64,000 nucleotides of DNA from positions 5,719,989 to 5,783,988 of the forward strand of contig NZ_JACCFJ010000001.1 of NCBI RefSeq assembly GCF_013410345.1, read 5' to 3'. The notes under the pieces are model-generated. The model had not been told where the DNA came from. It made no database searches and saw only the letters and a list, made by a program, of their open reading frames with translations. Positions within the stretch are counted from its first letter, which is position 1. Every line of letters begins with the position of its first letter. This DNA is from Saccharopolyspora hordei. Lineage in GTDB: Bacteria; Actinomycetota; Actinomycetes; Mycobacteriales; Pseudonocardiaceae. Shown here one piece after another: positions 36,221 to 43,768 of this stretch. Position numbers and translations under genes: made by a program.

Positions 36221-36622
36221 TCAGCCGTGCTTCTTGTGCTTCCCGCCCTTGTTCTGCTCGGCGTTCTGCTTGCCGTCCAGGTCGGCGAGCTGCCCCTGGT
36301 CGGCTTCCTGCGCCGCGGAGTTGTAGGCGTCGGCGTTGTTGCCCTGGTAGAGCGTGTTCTCCAGGGTCGCGTTGTCACCGACCACGAACTGGTGCGGCGA
36401 CACCGCGCCCTTGTTGCTCTGGTCCTGGCCGATCAGCTGAGCGATCGCCTGCTCCAGCTCCTGCTCCGCTTCCTGGTCCTGGTCCTGCTTGATGGACTTG
36501 CAGCACGGCTTGTGGCCCTTGTGGTGACCACCACCGTCACCGGCCAGGGCCACAGCCGGGCTCCCGAGGACGAGCGGAAGACCCACCGCAGCAACAGCGA
36601 GAACGCGCTTGAAGTTACGCAT
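36221..36622 (-). CDS. Small secreted His/Cys- and Gln/Asn-rich surface protein, paralogue A
   Basis: 133 aa. Start ATG at 36622; all three copies share the start MRNFKRVLAVAAVG. Signal peptide 1-27 (cut after AVALA). The mature protein opens with Gly-rich HHKGHKPCC (33-41), then a Gln/Glu-rich helix-prone tract (46-68), then SPHQFVVGDNATLENTLYQG with NNADAYNSA (75-103), and a Lys/His tail (GGKHKKHG). The Q-x-G-x-N spacing is loosely like curlin repeats (amyloid fimbriae), and the His/Cys head could bind metal or form disulfides. No known family recognised. Monocistronic, with a conserved upstream element and its own hairpin. Confidence 0.8.
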   Translation of the reverse strand: MRNFKRVLAVAAVGLPLVLGSPAVALAGDGGGHHKGHKPCCKSIKQDQDQEAEQELEQAIAQLIGQDQSNKGAVSPHQFVVGDNATLENTLYQGNNADAYNSAAQEADQGQLADLDGKQNAEQNKGGKHKKHG

Positions 36623-36721
36623 CGTAGAAACACACCACTTTCGCCAGTTTTCATTCGGGATCACGCGGGGAATGCGTCGAGGACGATGCCGTCGAAAATC
36701 GCCACCACATTCCCCGCGGAG

Positions 36722-36750
36722 CAGTCCACAATGTCCGGGACCACGTCAAA
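36722..36750 (-). promoter_or_regulatory. Conserved 29-bp upstream element, copy A
   Basis: On the minus strand it contains TTTGACGTGGTCCCGGAC followed by a variable RTYGY and GGACTG. It ends exactly 100 nt before the ATG of paralogue A. The same element lies at the same distance before paralogues B and C. A second shared motif, GGTTTGCGG, lies 23 nt further upstream (near 36773-36781). TTGACG could act as a -35 box. Confidence 0.75.
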
Positions 36751-36937
36751 GGTGCCGCTTCGCCCACGCTTCCGCAAACCGAAACCCGGCTGATCACCTC
36801 TTCCAGCGATCACGCCTGAATTCCCGAAACCGCCGACGACCACTGTTTTCTCCAGACCTCGTCGTCCTGGGTCGCCTTCTCCGGTCACCCGCGCGGAGCG
36901 GGACCGCTGGGAACGGGTCGTCGAGGCGCCGACAAGG

Positions 36938-36973
36938 CTCGGGTCCGGCGGTGGGGGAGCCGCCGGACCCGAG
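36938..36973 (-). terminator. Hairpin after paralogue B
   Basis: CTCGGGTCCGGCGG / CCGCCGGACCCGAG, 14-bp perfect stem with an 8-nt loop, 22 nt past the stop of the 36995-37390 gene. Confidence 0.8.
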
Positions 36974-36994
36974 AGCCGTTCTGCGTTCGACTGG

Positions 36995-37390
36995 TCAGTG
37001 GTGCTTCTTGTGGTTCTTGTTCTGCTTGGCGTCCTGGGAGGCGTCCAGGTCGGCGTCCTGCCACTGGGCCGCCGCCTGCTCCGCGGAGTTGCTGGCGTTG
37101 GCGTTGTTGCCCTGCTCGAGCGTGTTCGTCAGGGTCGCGTGGTCACCGACCACGAACTGGTGCGGCGACACCTCACCCTTGTTGCTCTGGGTCTGACCGA
37201 TCCACTGCCCGATCTCCTGGGCCAGCTCCTGCTCCGCTTCCTGGTCCTGGCCCTGCTTGATCGACTTGCAGCACGACTTGTGGCCCTTGTGGTGACCACC
37301 ACCGTCGCCGGCCAGGGCCACAGCCGGGCTCCCGAGGACGAGCGGAAGACCCACCGCAGCAACAGCGAGAACGCGCTTGAAGTTACGCAT
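36995..37390 (-). CDS. Small secreted His/Cys- and Gln/Asn-rich surface protein, paralogue B
   Basis: 131 aa. The first 38 residues are identical to paralogue A; the head is HHKGHKSCC (Ser for Pro). The middle diverges (ELAQEIGQWIGQTQSN), the SPHQFVVGDHATLTNTLEQG block keeps the pattern, and the tail is NKNHKKHH. Signal peptide 1-27. Divergence is concentrated in the Gln-rich middle and the tail, while signal and head are near-identical also at the DNA level, so the duplication is fairly recent or maintained by gene conversion. Same upstream element and own terminator. Confidence 0.8.
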   Translation of the reverse strand: MRNFKRVLAVAAVGLPLVLGSPAVALAGDGGGHHKGHKSCCKSIKQGQDQEAEQELAQEIGQWIGQTQSNKGEVSPHQFVVGDHATLTNTLEQGNNANASNSAEQAAAQWQDADLDASQDAKQNKNHKKHH

Positions 37391-37490
37391 CGTAGAAATA
37401 CACCACTTTCGTGAGGAGTTCTTCGAGCATCTTAGGAGGGATGGCCAGGGACGAGGCCAGCGAAAGACGCCGCCACATTCCCCGAAAAAT

Positions 37491-37519
37491 CAGTCCACAA
37501 CGTCCGGGACCACGTCAAA
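37491..37519 (-). promoter_or_regulatory. Conserved 29-bp upstream element, copy B
   Basis: Same element as before paralogue A (TTTGACGTGGTCCCGGAC core), ending 101 nt before the ATG at 37390. The GGTTTGCGG motif again lies 23 nt further out (near 37542-37550). Confidence 0.75.
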
Positions 37520-38157
37520 AATGCCCCCTCCCCCACCGCCCCGCAAACCGAACCCCCGTGCACCACCTCATCTAGCGATCACCAAAACGGCGCCTTGGTA
37601 CGCGCACGGAAACACCGAGTTCTCACCGGATTTCCGAGGAAAGACCTTCACCCGGAGCACGGGAACCGGCGATCTCCGGCCACCGCAGAGGCAACGGGAC
37701 GAGGCGCCCCGACCGACGTGCACTGGGCTGCGCCAGAGCCGTTGCCGCCCCAGTCGGTCGGCCGTCGCCGTGGAGCGACGGACAGTCGATCAGTACACAC
37801 GAGACCACCGTCCACATCGCTGTGATCAACAAAAGGCTTCGATCGACGTTGACGCAGTCCGCGGCGAAGAACTGCCGTCAGTCGATGAGCGGTGTCGAGA
37901 CGTACCGGACCGCCCCGACCGGAGGCCCGACACAGTCCTTTGTAGACAGGAACTTCTGACTGCGCGTGTCCCACGACAAGGACGACATGAAGATCGTATT
38001 CAGCCACAACCCACGCCCGGGTGATCATGTCTAAACAAAAGGGTGATCGGAAGTGCGAGCGTCGAGCGCCGCTGAATATGGTTGCCCCGTCGTCGGCGAC
38101 GGTGTCAGATTGCCGATCAGACGCATACGGACACGATCTCGAGAAGGGTAATCTCAC
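37520..38157. other. Intergenic region, no gene recognised
   Basis: About 640 bp. The first 40 bp still belong to the conserved upstream block of paralogue B. The rest holds no convincing frame. The last 150 bp before the rodlin-like gene are AT-richer (around 38020-38045) and should contain its promoter. Confidence 0.5.
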
Positions 38158-38427
38158 ATGGGCAAGACTGCTCGTCTTCTGGGAGTCACCACCATTGCGG
38201 TGAGCCTGATGGGCTTTTCCGGTACCGCCTTCGCCGGCGGCGGCGACGCTGGCGACGGTGGTGGCAACAACCACCTGAAGGGCCTCGTGAACGTGGGCGT
38301 CTCCTGCGTCGCGGTTCCGGTTTCGGCTTCCGTTCCGATCCTGTCGATCATCAAGGGCGAGAGCGAGAACGAGGCCGAGTCGGCCGCCGACGTCTGCGGT
38401 GGCGGCGACTACAACAACTACTACTGA
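38158..38427 (+). CDS. Small secreted rodlin/chaplin-like protein
   Basis: 89 aa. Start ATG at 38158 after GAGAAGGG. Signal peptide 1-26 (cut after TAFA). The mature part has a Gly/Asp/Asn head, then LVNVGVSCVAVPVSASVPIL, an acidic segment (GESENEAESAADVC) and a GGGDYNNYY tail. Two cysteines (50, 80) flank the acidic segment, as in chaplins and rodlins where they pair. The V-S-C-V-A-V-P-V run recalls rodlin proteins of aerial hyphae. Assignment is by resemblance only. Own terminator follows. Confidence 0.75.
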   Translation: MGKTARLLGVTTIAVSLMGFSGTAFAGGGDAGDGGGNNHLKGLVNVGVSCVAVPVSASVPILSIIKGESENEAESAADVCGGGDYNNYY

Positions 38428-38454
38428 TCGTCGCTGATCGGCACACGTTCATCC

Positions 38455-38492
38455 CGGGGTGTGGCAACGGTTCCCGCTGTTGCCACACCCCG
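38455..38492 (+). terminator. Strong hairpin after the rodlin-like gene
   Basis: CGGGGTGTGGCAAC / GTTGCCACACCCCG, 14-bp perfect stem with a 10-nt loop. Confidence 0.85.
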
Positions 38493-39124
38493 TTCTCCTT
38501 CCTCGTCCGCGACAGCGCTCACGCCGAACCTGCTGCGTCACCACCCCTCGCGGCGCAACACGAGACGAACTCCCCTCCACCGAGGTCCACCTGCGGGAAC
38601 GCCGCCCTCACCACCCCGCCACCGACCACTGCCGACCCGTCACGGTCCGGCGCACGAGCCCGTCCTCCGCATCCTCGGCGCCTTCGTCCCCGCGACGATC
38701 CGTCGACGGCGCTGATCGAGAAGCGTCACCGGTCCGCGAGAGCAGAACTTCAGCGTGTCTGGTCACCAGTGAACGGGACCCGAATTCACGGGATCGTCGT
38801 TCACCCCTGAAAAGGTGTCGCCGACACGCAGAGAACGGGCCCGGCACTGCGGCGCTTCGCCGCTCGCTCGCACGCAGGATTCTTGGGCACGAGATCCAGT
38901 CGGTCAAGCCGACCGCGGCCACTTCACCCGATGTGGAGTATTCCACGACCGAGCAGATGGTCTCGATCGGATGAAATCATCACTCGTTTGTGCATAGCAC
39001 ATCGTGCCGCGGGAGTGGAAGGATATGCCGCGAGCAAGATCAGTGTGATCTTGCCCTTCGGTTGAGGGCGTGGCCTGGACGGACCATGTCCAGTATCTCG
39101 GAAAGCGTAAGGAGCTTCTCTTTC
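38493..39124. other. Intergenic region, no gene recognised
   Basis: About 630 bp without a supported gene. It carries a perfect 9-bp palindrome at 39034-39054 and an AT-richer segment at 38960-39060, the likely promoter zone of the repeat-protein gene. Confidence 0.5.
39034..39054. promoter_or_regulatory. 21-bp palindrome upstream of the tandem-repeat protein gene
   Basis: GCAAGATCA-GTG-TGATCTTGC: perfect 9-bp arms and a 3-bp centre, 70 nt before the start at 39125. Either an operator or an RNA hairpin in the 5' leader. Confidence 0.6.
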
Positions 39125-39985
39125 ATGCGTAAGTTGAATCGCGCCGCCGCAACCGTGGCCGCCCTGTCCACTCCGCTGTTGTTCGGCATCTCCGGAACTG
39201 CCGGTGCCGACGGCACCTACTTCGACCAGAGCGGAAGCACGGCCACCCCGAAGGGCGCGTCCTCCTTCGGCACCGAGTCGGGCTCCACCCCGTACGGCGG
39301 CGCCCACTTCTCGCAGGTCGGGAACGTGGCCACCCTCGACGGCGCGACCGCCTTCGGCACCGAGTCCGGCTTCAGCCCGGACGGTGAGGCCTACTTCGGC
39401 CAGGGCGGCAGCATGGCCACCCCGAAGGGCGCGACCGCCTTCAACACCGAATCGGGCACCAGCCGGGACGGTGAGGCCTACTTCGGCCAGGGCGGCAGCA
39501 TGGCCACCCCGAAGGGCGCGACCGCCTTCAACACCGAGTCCGGCGCCAGCCCGGACGGTGAGGCCTACTTCGGCCAGGGCGGCAGCATGGCCACCCCGAA
39601 GGGCGCGACCGCCTTCAACACCGAGTCCGGCGCCAGCCCGGACGGTGAGGCCTACTTCGGCCAAGCCGGCAGCGTGGCCTCCGCTGACGGCGCCACCTCC
39701 TTCAACACCGAGTCCGGTTCGATGCCCGCCACGAAGGGGAGCAGCGAGGACGGCGGCTGGGGGAAGAAGCACGGGCGCGGCGGATCTGGGGACCAGAACC
39801 TGAGCCTGGACCAGGCACAGCACAGCCTCACCGCGCAGAGCCACGAGGCCTACCAGCGCGTCGTCCAGGTCCAGCACAACCTCATCAACCTCGGCGGGCA
39901 GGCGACGGGACTCCTCCAGGGCAGCGACAGCACCACCAACCAGAGCGAGGACCAGGACGCCGGGCAGCAGGAGAACAACTACTAA
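39125..39985 (+). CDS. Secreted protein of six 29-residue tandem repeats
   Basis: 286 aa. Start ATG at 39125 with AAGGAG 10 nt upstream. Signal peptide 1-28 (cut near TAGA). Residues 30-203 are six consecutive 29-residue repeats of the form x-A-Y-F-x-Q-x-G-S-x-A-T-P-K-G-A-x-x-F-x-T-E-S-G, with no insertions. Residues 204-225 are Gly/Lys/His-rich (GWGKKHGRGG), and the rest is a Gln/Asn/Ser-rich tail (SLDQAQHSLTAQSHEAYQ) ending ENNY. No cysteines in the mature protein. Regular aromatic/Gln/Gly spacing suggests a stacked beta structure (solenoid or amyloid). No family recognised. Confidence 0.8.
   Translation: MRKLNRAAATVAALSTPLLFGISGTAGADGTYFDQSGSTATPKGASSFGTESGSTPYGGAHFSQVGNVATLDGATAFGTESGFSPDGEAYFGQGGSMATPKGATAFNTESGTSRDGEAYFGQGGSMATPKGATAFNTESGASPDGEAYFGQGGSMATPKGATAFNTESGASPDGEAYFGQAGSVASADGATSFNTESGSMPATKGSSEDGGWGKKHGRGGSGDQNLSLDQAQHSLTAQSHEAYQRVVQVQHNLINLGGQATGLLQGSDSTTNQSEDQDAGQQENNY
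39212..39733 (+). repeat. Six in-frame 87-bp tandem repeats
   Basis: Unit starts are at 39212, 39299, 39386, 39473, 39560 and 39647. Units 3, 4 and 5 are nearly identical in DNA (they begin GAGGCCTACTTCGGCCAGGG), units 1, 2 and 6 are older and diverged. The pattern fits recent expansion of the central units, and copy number may vary between strains. Confidence 0.85.
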
Positions 39986-40029
39986 GCCGGTCACGTGCTC
40001 CCAGACCGGGCACGATGATGGGGTGGCGC

Positions 40030-40065
40030 TGCTTGGTCCGGTGCCTCGAGTCGCCGGACCAAGCA
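40030..40065 (+). terminator. Hairpin after the tandem-repeat protein gene
   Basis: TGCTTGGTCCGG / CCGGACCAAGCA, 12-bp perfect stem with a 12-nt loop, 45 nt past the stop. Confidence 0.75.
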
Positions 40066-40531
40066 GCTGCCGCGGGGAGTTGACCCCGTGGCTGCCCAGC
40101 ACGGCGAACCTGGACCCGTGGAGCTCGCTCCCGGTGTCCAGCACAGCTCGTGGTGTGCAGCCGGCTCACCGCTCGGAGCTCCCTGTTGTCCCACCGGGGA
40201 AACCGGGTACGAGTGGATCGATCTCCAGGGTCCGGGACCGGTCCACCTGCGCGCACGAACCGCCAGTCCCGGGCCCACAACGCCGGCCCCCGACGGGCAT
40301 GGGCGCATCCGAAGTCGCCGGGAGAGCGACAGCCCTCCAGACGTTCTGCAGACCCTGGAGCGGACACGAACTGGCGGTACCGCCGGAGGTTTCCAGCACG
40401 TGGTGCATGATCAGTTGATCGGTGGGAACGAGCACGTTGATCCCCTCCCGGGTTGATCCGACCGCCCCGAAGCGCACTCCCCTCCGCTCGCCGACGAAGT
40501 GCGCCCGCGATCGACCGGGGTGCTGACATGA
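40066..40531. other. Intergenic region, no gene recognised
   Basis: About 465 bp between two convergent terminators. Open frames exist on both strands but none has a ribosome site or a recognisable product. Confidence 0.5.
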
Positions 40532-40562
40532 CTTGGTCCAGCGGTTGCACCGCTGGACCAAG
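40532..40562 (-). terminator. Hairpin after paralogue C
   Basis: CTTGGTCCAGCGG / CCGCTGGACCAAG, 13-bp perfect stem with a 5-nt loop, 25 nt past the stop of the 40587-41000 gene. It shares the CTTGGTCC core with the 40030-40065 hairpin. Confidence 0.8.
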
Positions 40563-40586
40563 GCCTGCTCTGCGTTCACGCTGCGG

Positions 40587-41000
40587 TCAGTCGTTCCACG
40601 ACCCGTGCTTCTTGTGCTTCTTGCCCTTGTTCTGCTCGGCGTTCTGCTTGCCGTCCAGGTCGGCGTACTGGTCCTGAGCCAGGCTCTGCGTGGCGGAGTT
40701 GTAGGCGTCGGCGTTGTTGCCCTGGTAGAGCGTGTTCTCCAGGGTCGCGTTGTCACCGACCACGAACTGGTGCGGCGACACCGCGCCCTTGTTGCTCTGG
40801 GTCTGGCTGGTCGCCTGCCCGATTCCCTGGCTCGCCTCCTGCTCCGCTTCCTGGTCCTGGTCCTGCTTGATGGACTTGCAGCACGGCTTGTGGCCCTTGT
40901 GGTGACCACCACCGTCACCGGCCAGGGCCACAGCCGGGCTCCCGAGGACGAGCGGAAGACCCACCGCAGCAACAGCGAGAACGCGCTTGAAGTTACGCAT
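40587..41000 (-). CDS. Small secreted His/Cys- and Gln/Asn-rich surface protein, paralogue C
   Basis: 137 aa, start ATG at 41000. Residues 1-55 are identical to paralogue A, including HHKGHKPCC. The Gln-rich middle differs (EASQGIGQATSQTQSN), the SPHQFVVGDNATLENTLYQG block is identical to A, and the tail is KGKKHKKHGSWND. It lies 3.2 kb from copy B, with the rodlin-like and repeat-protein genes between. The near-identity of signal, head and upstream DNA to copy A suggests duplication or gene conversion across the island. Confidence 0.8.
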   Translation of the reverse strand: MRNFKRVLAVAAVGLPLVLGSPAVALAGDGGGHHKGHKPCCKSIKQDQDQEAEQEASQGIGQATSQTQSNKGAVSPHQFVVGDNATLENTLYQGNNADAYNSATQSLAQDQYADLDGKQNAEQNKGKKHKKHGSWND

Positions 41001-41099
41001 CGTAGGAATGCACCACTTTCGCGAATGACTTTTCCGAGCTTCTTGGGGGGAAGAGCGAGAACCATGCCGGCGAAACCGTCGCCATGCTCCCGCGATGTG

Positions 41100-41128
41100 C
41101 AGTCCGCGATGTCCGGGACCACGTCAAA
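41100..41128 (-). promoter_or_regulatory. Conserved 29-bp upstream element, copy C
   Basis: Same TTTGACGTGGTCCCGGAC core, ending 100 nt before the ATG at 41000. The GGTTTGCGG motif lies about 22 nt further out (41150-41158). Confidence 0.75.
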
Positions 41129-41900
41129 GGTGCCTCCACTTCGGCAGGCCCGCAAACCGAACCCCCTTGGTCAACCTCTTCCGGTGATCCCACCGGCTCC
41201 TCCGCTGATCATCCCGGTGTTCTCCTCATCCGGCCCGTTTCTTCCGCACACGAAGGCAGATCACGGCGACTGAAGACCACAGTGGACAGTCGCGGGGAAC
41301 GCGCCGACACGGCGGGGGGCGACCGGATCTCGATCCCCTCAGCAGCCCCGTCAAGCACTCCACCGCCGTCGATCACGACGCGCCGCACACCGCACCTCAT
41401 TGCGTCCACGATGGACTGGTCCTCCGACCTCGTCCACCACAGGAGTCGACCGACACCGCTGGGCCACCGTTCCCGGGCTGTGCGCGGGGCTCTCGACGCC
41501 ATCGCACGTGCTCGGACGAGCTCGGTGTGGCGAGACCAACGGCACCGGAGGTGCACGATCTTCCTGGTGCTGACAGGGAAGGTTCTCGTGCCGCCGTCGT
41601 CGACGCGCTGCGGGCGCACCGCCCGTCCCGGCGAGCCTCCCCGCTGGGCGGCGTCGCGAGCTCGGGCACCCCGCGAGCTCCGCTGTGCGCGGTTGGGGGC
41701 CGGACCCGCTCCCCGTGCAGGAGGGATCCGGCCCCCTGGTCTCATCTGTGCGCACCGCGCCGGCCACGAACCTGGTGCGGTGCAGAGACAACGTCACCAC
41801 GCCGGCGTGAACAGCTGCTCGAAAGGATCCTCCGGAGGACGGGCTCCAGGAAGGTCAGGTCATCGGGATCGCTGACCGGCAGGCACGAGGCCCGGTGGGA
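41129..41900. other. Intergenic region, no gene recognised
   Basis: About 770 bp between paralogue C and the acyl-AMP ligase gene. Frames on both strands are Arg/Ser-rich shadows without ribosome sites. It may contain decayed coding DNA, but I could not identify any. Confidence 0.45.
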
Positions 41901-43625
41901 TCACGTCAGGGGCACGACCTGGTCCAACGCCTCCGCTTCGTAGAGCATCTTGGTGGCTTGGCGCTGGATCTTGCCGCTGGAGGTCTTGGGGATGCTGCCT
42001 GAGCGGATCAGGACGAGCTCGCTCAGTCGCACGCCGTGCTCGGCCAGCAATGCCGTGCGCACCCGCTCCGACTCCGCCTCCAGGTCCTCGGCCGTGGCCT
42101 CCTTCCCCCGCACGATCTCGTAGACGAGGACGAGGTCCTCGTCCCCGTCCGGTCCCACCGAGAACGCTGCCCCGCTGCCCACCCGCAGCAGGTGCCCCAC
42201 CCGCTCGGCGGTGTTCTCCAGGTCCTGGGGGTGGTGGCTGACGCCCTGGAGGACGACCACGTCCTTGGCTCGACCGACGAAGTAGAGCTCGCCGTCCAGC
42301 GTGACGCCCAGGTCTCCGGTGCGCAGCCACCGGCGCCCCTGCCCATCGGTCGGGAACACGTCAGCGGACAAGACCGGGCGTTCCCAGTACCCCTGAGCGA
42401 CACCGGGCCCGTGCACGCAGATCTCTCCGACGCGCCCGTCCGGGCACGGCCGGCCGGTGTCCGGGTCGCGGATCTCGACGACGGTGCCCAGACACGCCTG
42501 GCCCGTCGAAACGCGCTCGACGGACTCCTCGGTGTCAGCGGGGTCGCTCGCGATGCCGTCGATCAACGCCGTGCGGTCGAACCGCCTGATCAGCGGTTCG
42601 CGTCGCCGGATGGCGCCAGCGACGAGGAGGGTCGCTTCGGCCAGTCCGTAGCACGGGTAGAGGGAGGCGCTGGTGAACCCCGCCGGCGCGAACGCCTCAG
42701 CGAACCGCCGGAGCGTTTCCGGCCGCACCGTGTCGGCACCGACGAAGGCGAGCCGCCACTCCGACAGGTCCAGCCCCGCTCGCTCATGGGCGGTGCTCTT
42801 GCGGACGCAGAGGTCGAACGCGAAGTTCGGGCCGCCGCTCACGGTGGCGCGGTAGCGGCTGATCGCTTCGAGCCAGCGCATCGGCCGTTCGATCGCGTGC
42901 AACGGAGACAGCAGCACCACCGGGAACCCGGCGAACACCGGCTGCAGCAGACCACCGATGAGTCCCATGTCGTGGTACGGCGGGAGCCAGCTGACCGCGA
43001 CCGTGTCCTCGCTGAGGTGGAACGCGTGCCGGATGGCCTGGGAATTGTGCAGCAGGTTCCCATGACTGAGCACAACGCCCTTGGGAGCGCCGGTGGATCC
43101 TGAGGTGTACTGCAGGAACGCCACGTCGTCGGCGTGGGGACTGCGTTCGACCCAGCAGTCTTCAGCGCCGGTGGGGAGCTCGTCGGTGACGATCCACGGC
43201 AGCGCGGACAGTTCGGGCGCGTGCTCCTCCAAGAAGCCGCGGAGGCCGATTGCCGCACTGGACGTGAGCACGGCGACGGGCTTCGCGTCGCTCGCCATCT
43301 CCTGCAGGCGCGGGATGGTGCGGGTGGGCCTGCTCGGGTCGGGCGGGTACGCCGGAACAGAGATCACGCCCGCGTACATGCACGCGAAGAAGGCCACGAC
43401 GAAGTCCACTCCAGGCGGGTACATCAGCAGCACGCGGTCACCAGCTGAGCACCGCTGCTGGATGACGGCCGCAGCCGCCCTGGCGAGGTGGTCCAGTTCG
43501 GCGTAGTCCAACGACTGCTCGCGGAGCTCACCGTCGAGGAGGAAGCGGAGGGCGACACGCTCAGGGGAACTCAGTGCGCGGTTGCGAAGGACATCAGTCA
43601 TCGACTTCGGGTGAGCGAGAAGCAT
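41901..43625 (-). CDS. Fatty acyl-AMP ligase (FAAL)
   Basis: 574 aa, usual FAAL length. Activates fatty acids as acyl-adenylates for transfer to an acyl carrier protein. Seen: FLQYTSGSTGAPKGVVLSHGN (P-loop, A3), SWLPPYHDMGLIGGLLQP (A4), the FAAL-typical SLYPCYGLAEATLLVAG, LRTGDLG (A7-A8) and the C-terminal IPKTSSGKIQRQA with the adenylation lysine. Start ATG at 43625 with GGAG 6 nt upstream. There is no PKS, NRPS or carrier protein next to it, so its partner is elsewhere or it is a stand-alone ligase. An MFS exporter gene precedes it on the same strand. Confidence 0.88.
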   Translation of the reverse strand: MLLAHPKSMTDVLRNRALSSPERVALRFLLDGELREQSLDYAELDHLARAAAAVIQQRCSAGDRVLLMYPPGVDFVVAFFACMYAGVISVPAYPPDPSRPTRTIPRLQEMASDAKPVAVLTSSAAIGLRGFLEEHAPELSALPWIVTDELPTGAEDCWVERSPHADDVAFLQYTSGSTGAPKGVVLSHGNLLHNSQAIRHAFHLSEDTVAVSWLPPYHDMGLIGGLLQPVFAGFPVVLLSPLHAIERPMRWLEAISRYRATVSGGPNFAFDLCVRKSTAHERAGLDLSEWRLAFVGADTVRPETLRRFAEAFAPAGFTSASLYPCYGLAEATLLVAGAIRRREPLIRRFDRTALIDGIASDPADTEESVERVSTGQACLGTVVEIRDPDTGRPCPDGRVGEICVHGPGVAQGYWERPVLSADVFPTDGQGRRWLRTGDLGVTLDGELYFVGRAKDVVVLQGVSHHPQDLENTAERVGHLLRVGSGAAFSVGPDGDEDLVLVYEIVRGKEATAEDLEAESERVRTALLAEHGVRLSELVLIRSGSIPKTSSGKIQRQATKMLYEAEALDQVVPLT

Positions 43626-43768
43626 CCCATCTCCATTCCTTCAACGCCGTGCGGAACCGATCGGTGCCCTGAGCCGCCAGGGCATGTGCACGCACCCGCG
43701 GTCCAGCCCGCCGAGACCGTGGGCGTGGTTGGCGACGCGGGCTCCTCCGCGGGTCGTCCTGCTCGCGC

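Noticed and set aside
40088..40456. Open frames on both strands between the repeat-protein gene and paralogue C
   Set aside because: No ribosome site, no recognisable motif, and flanked by convergent terminators.
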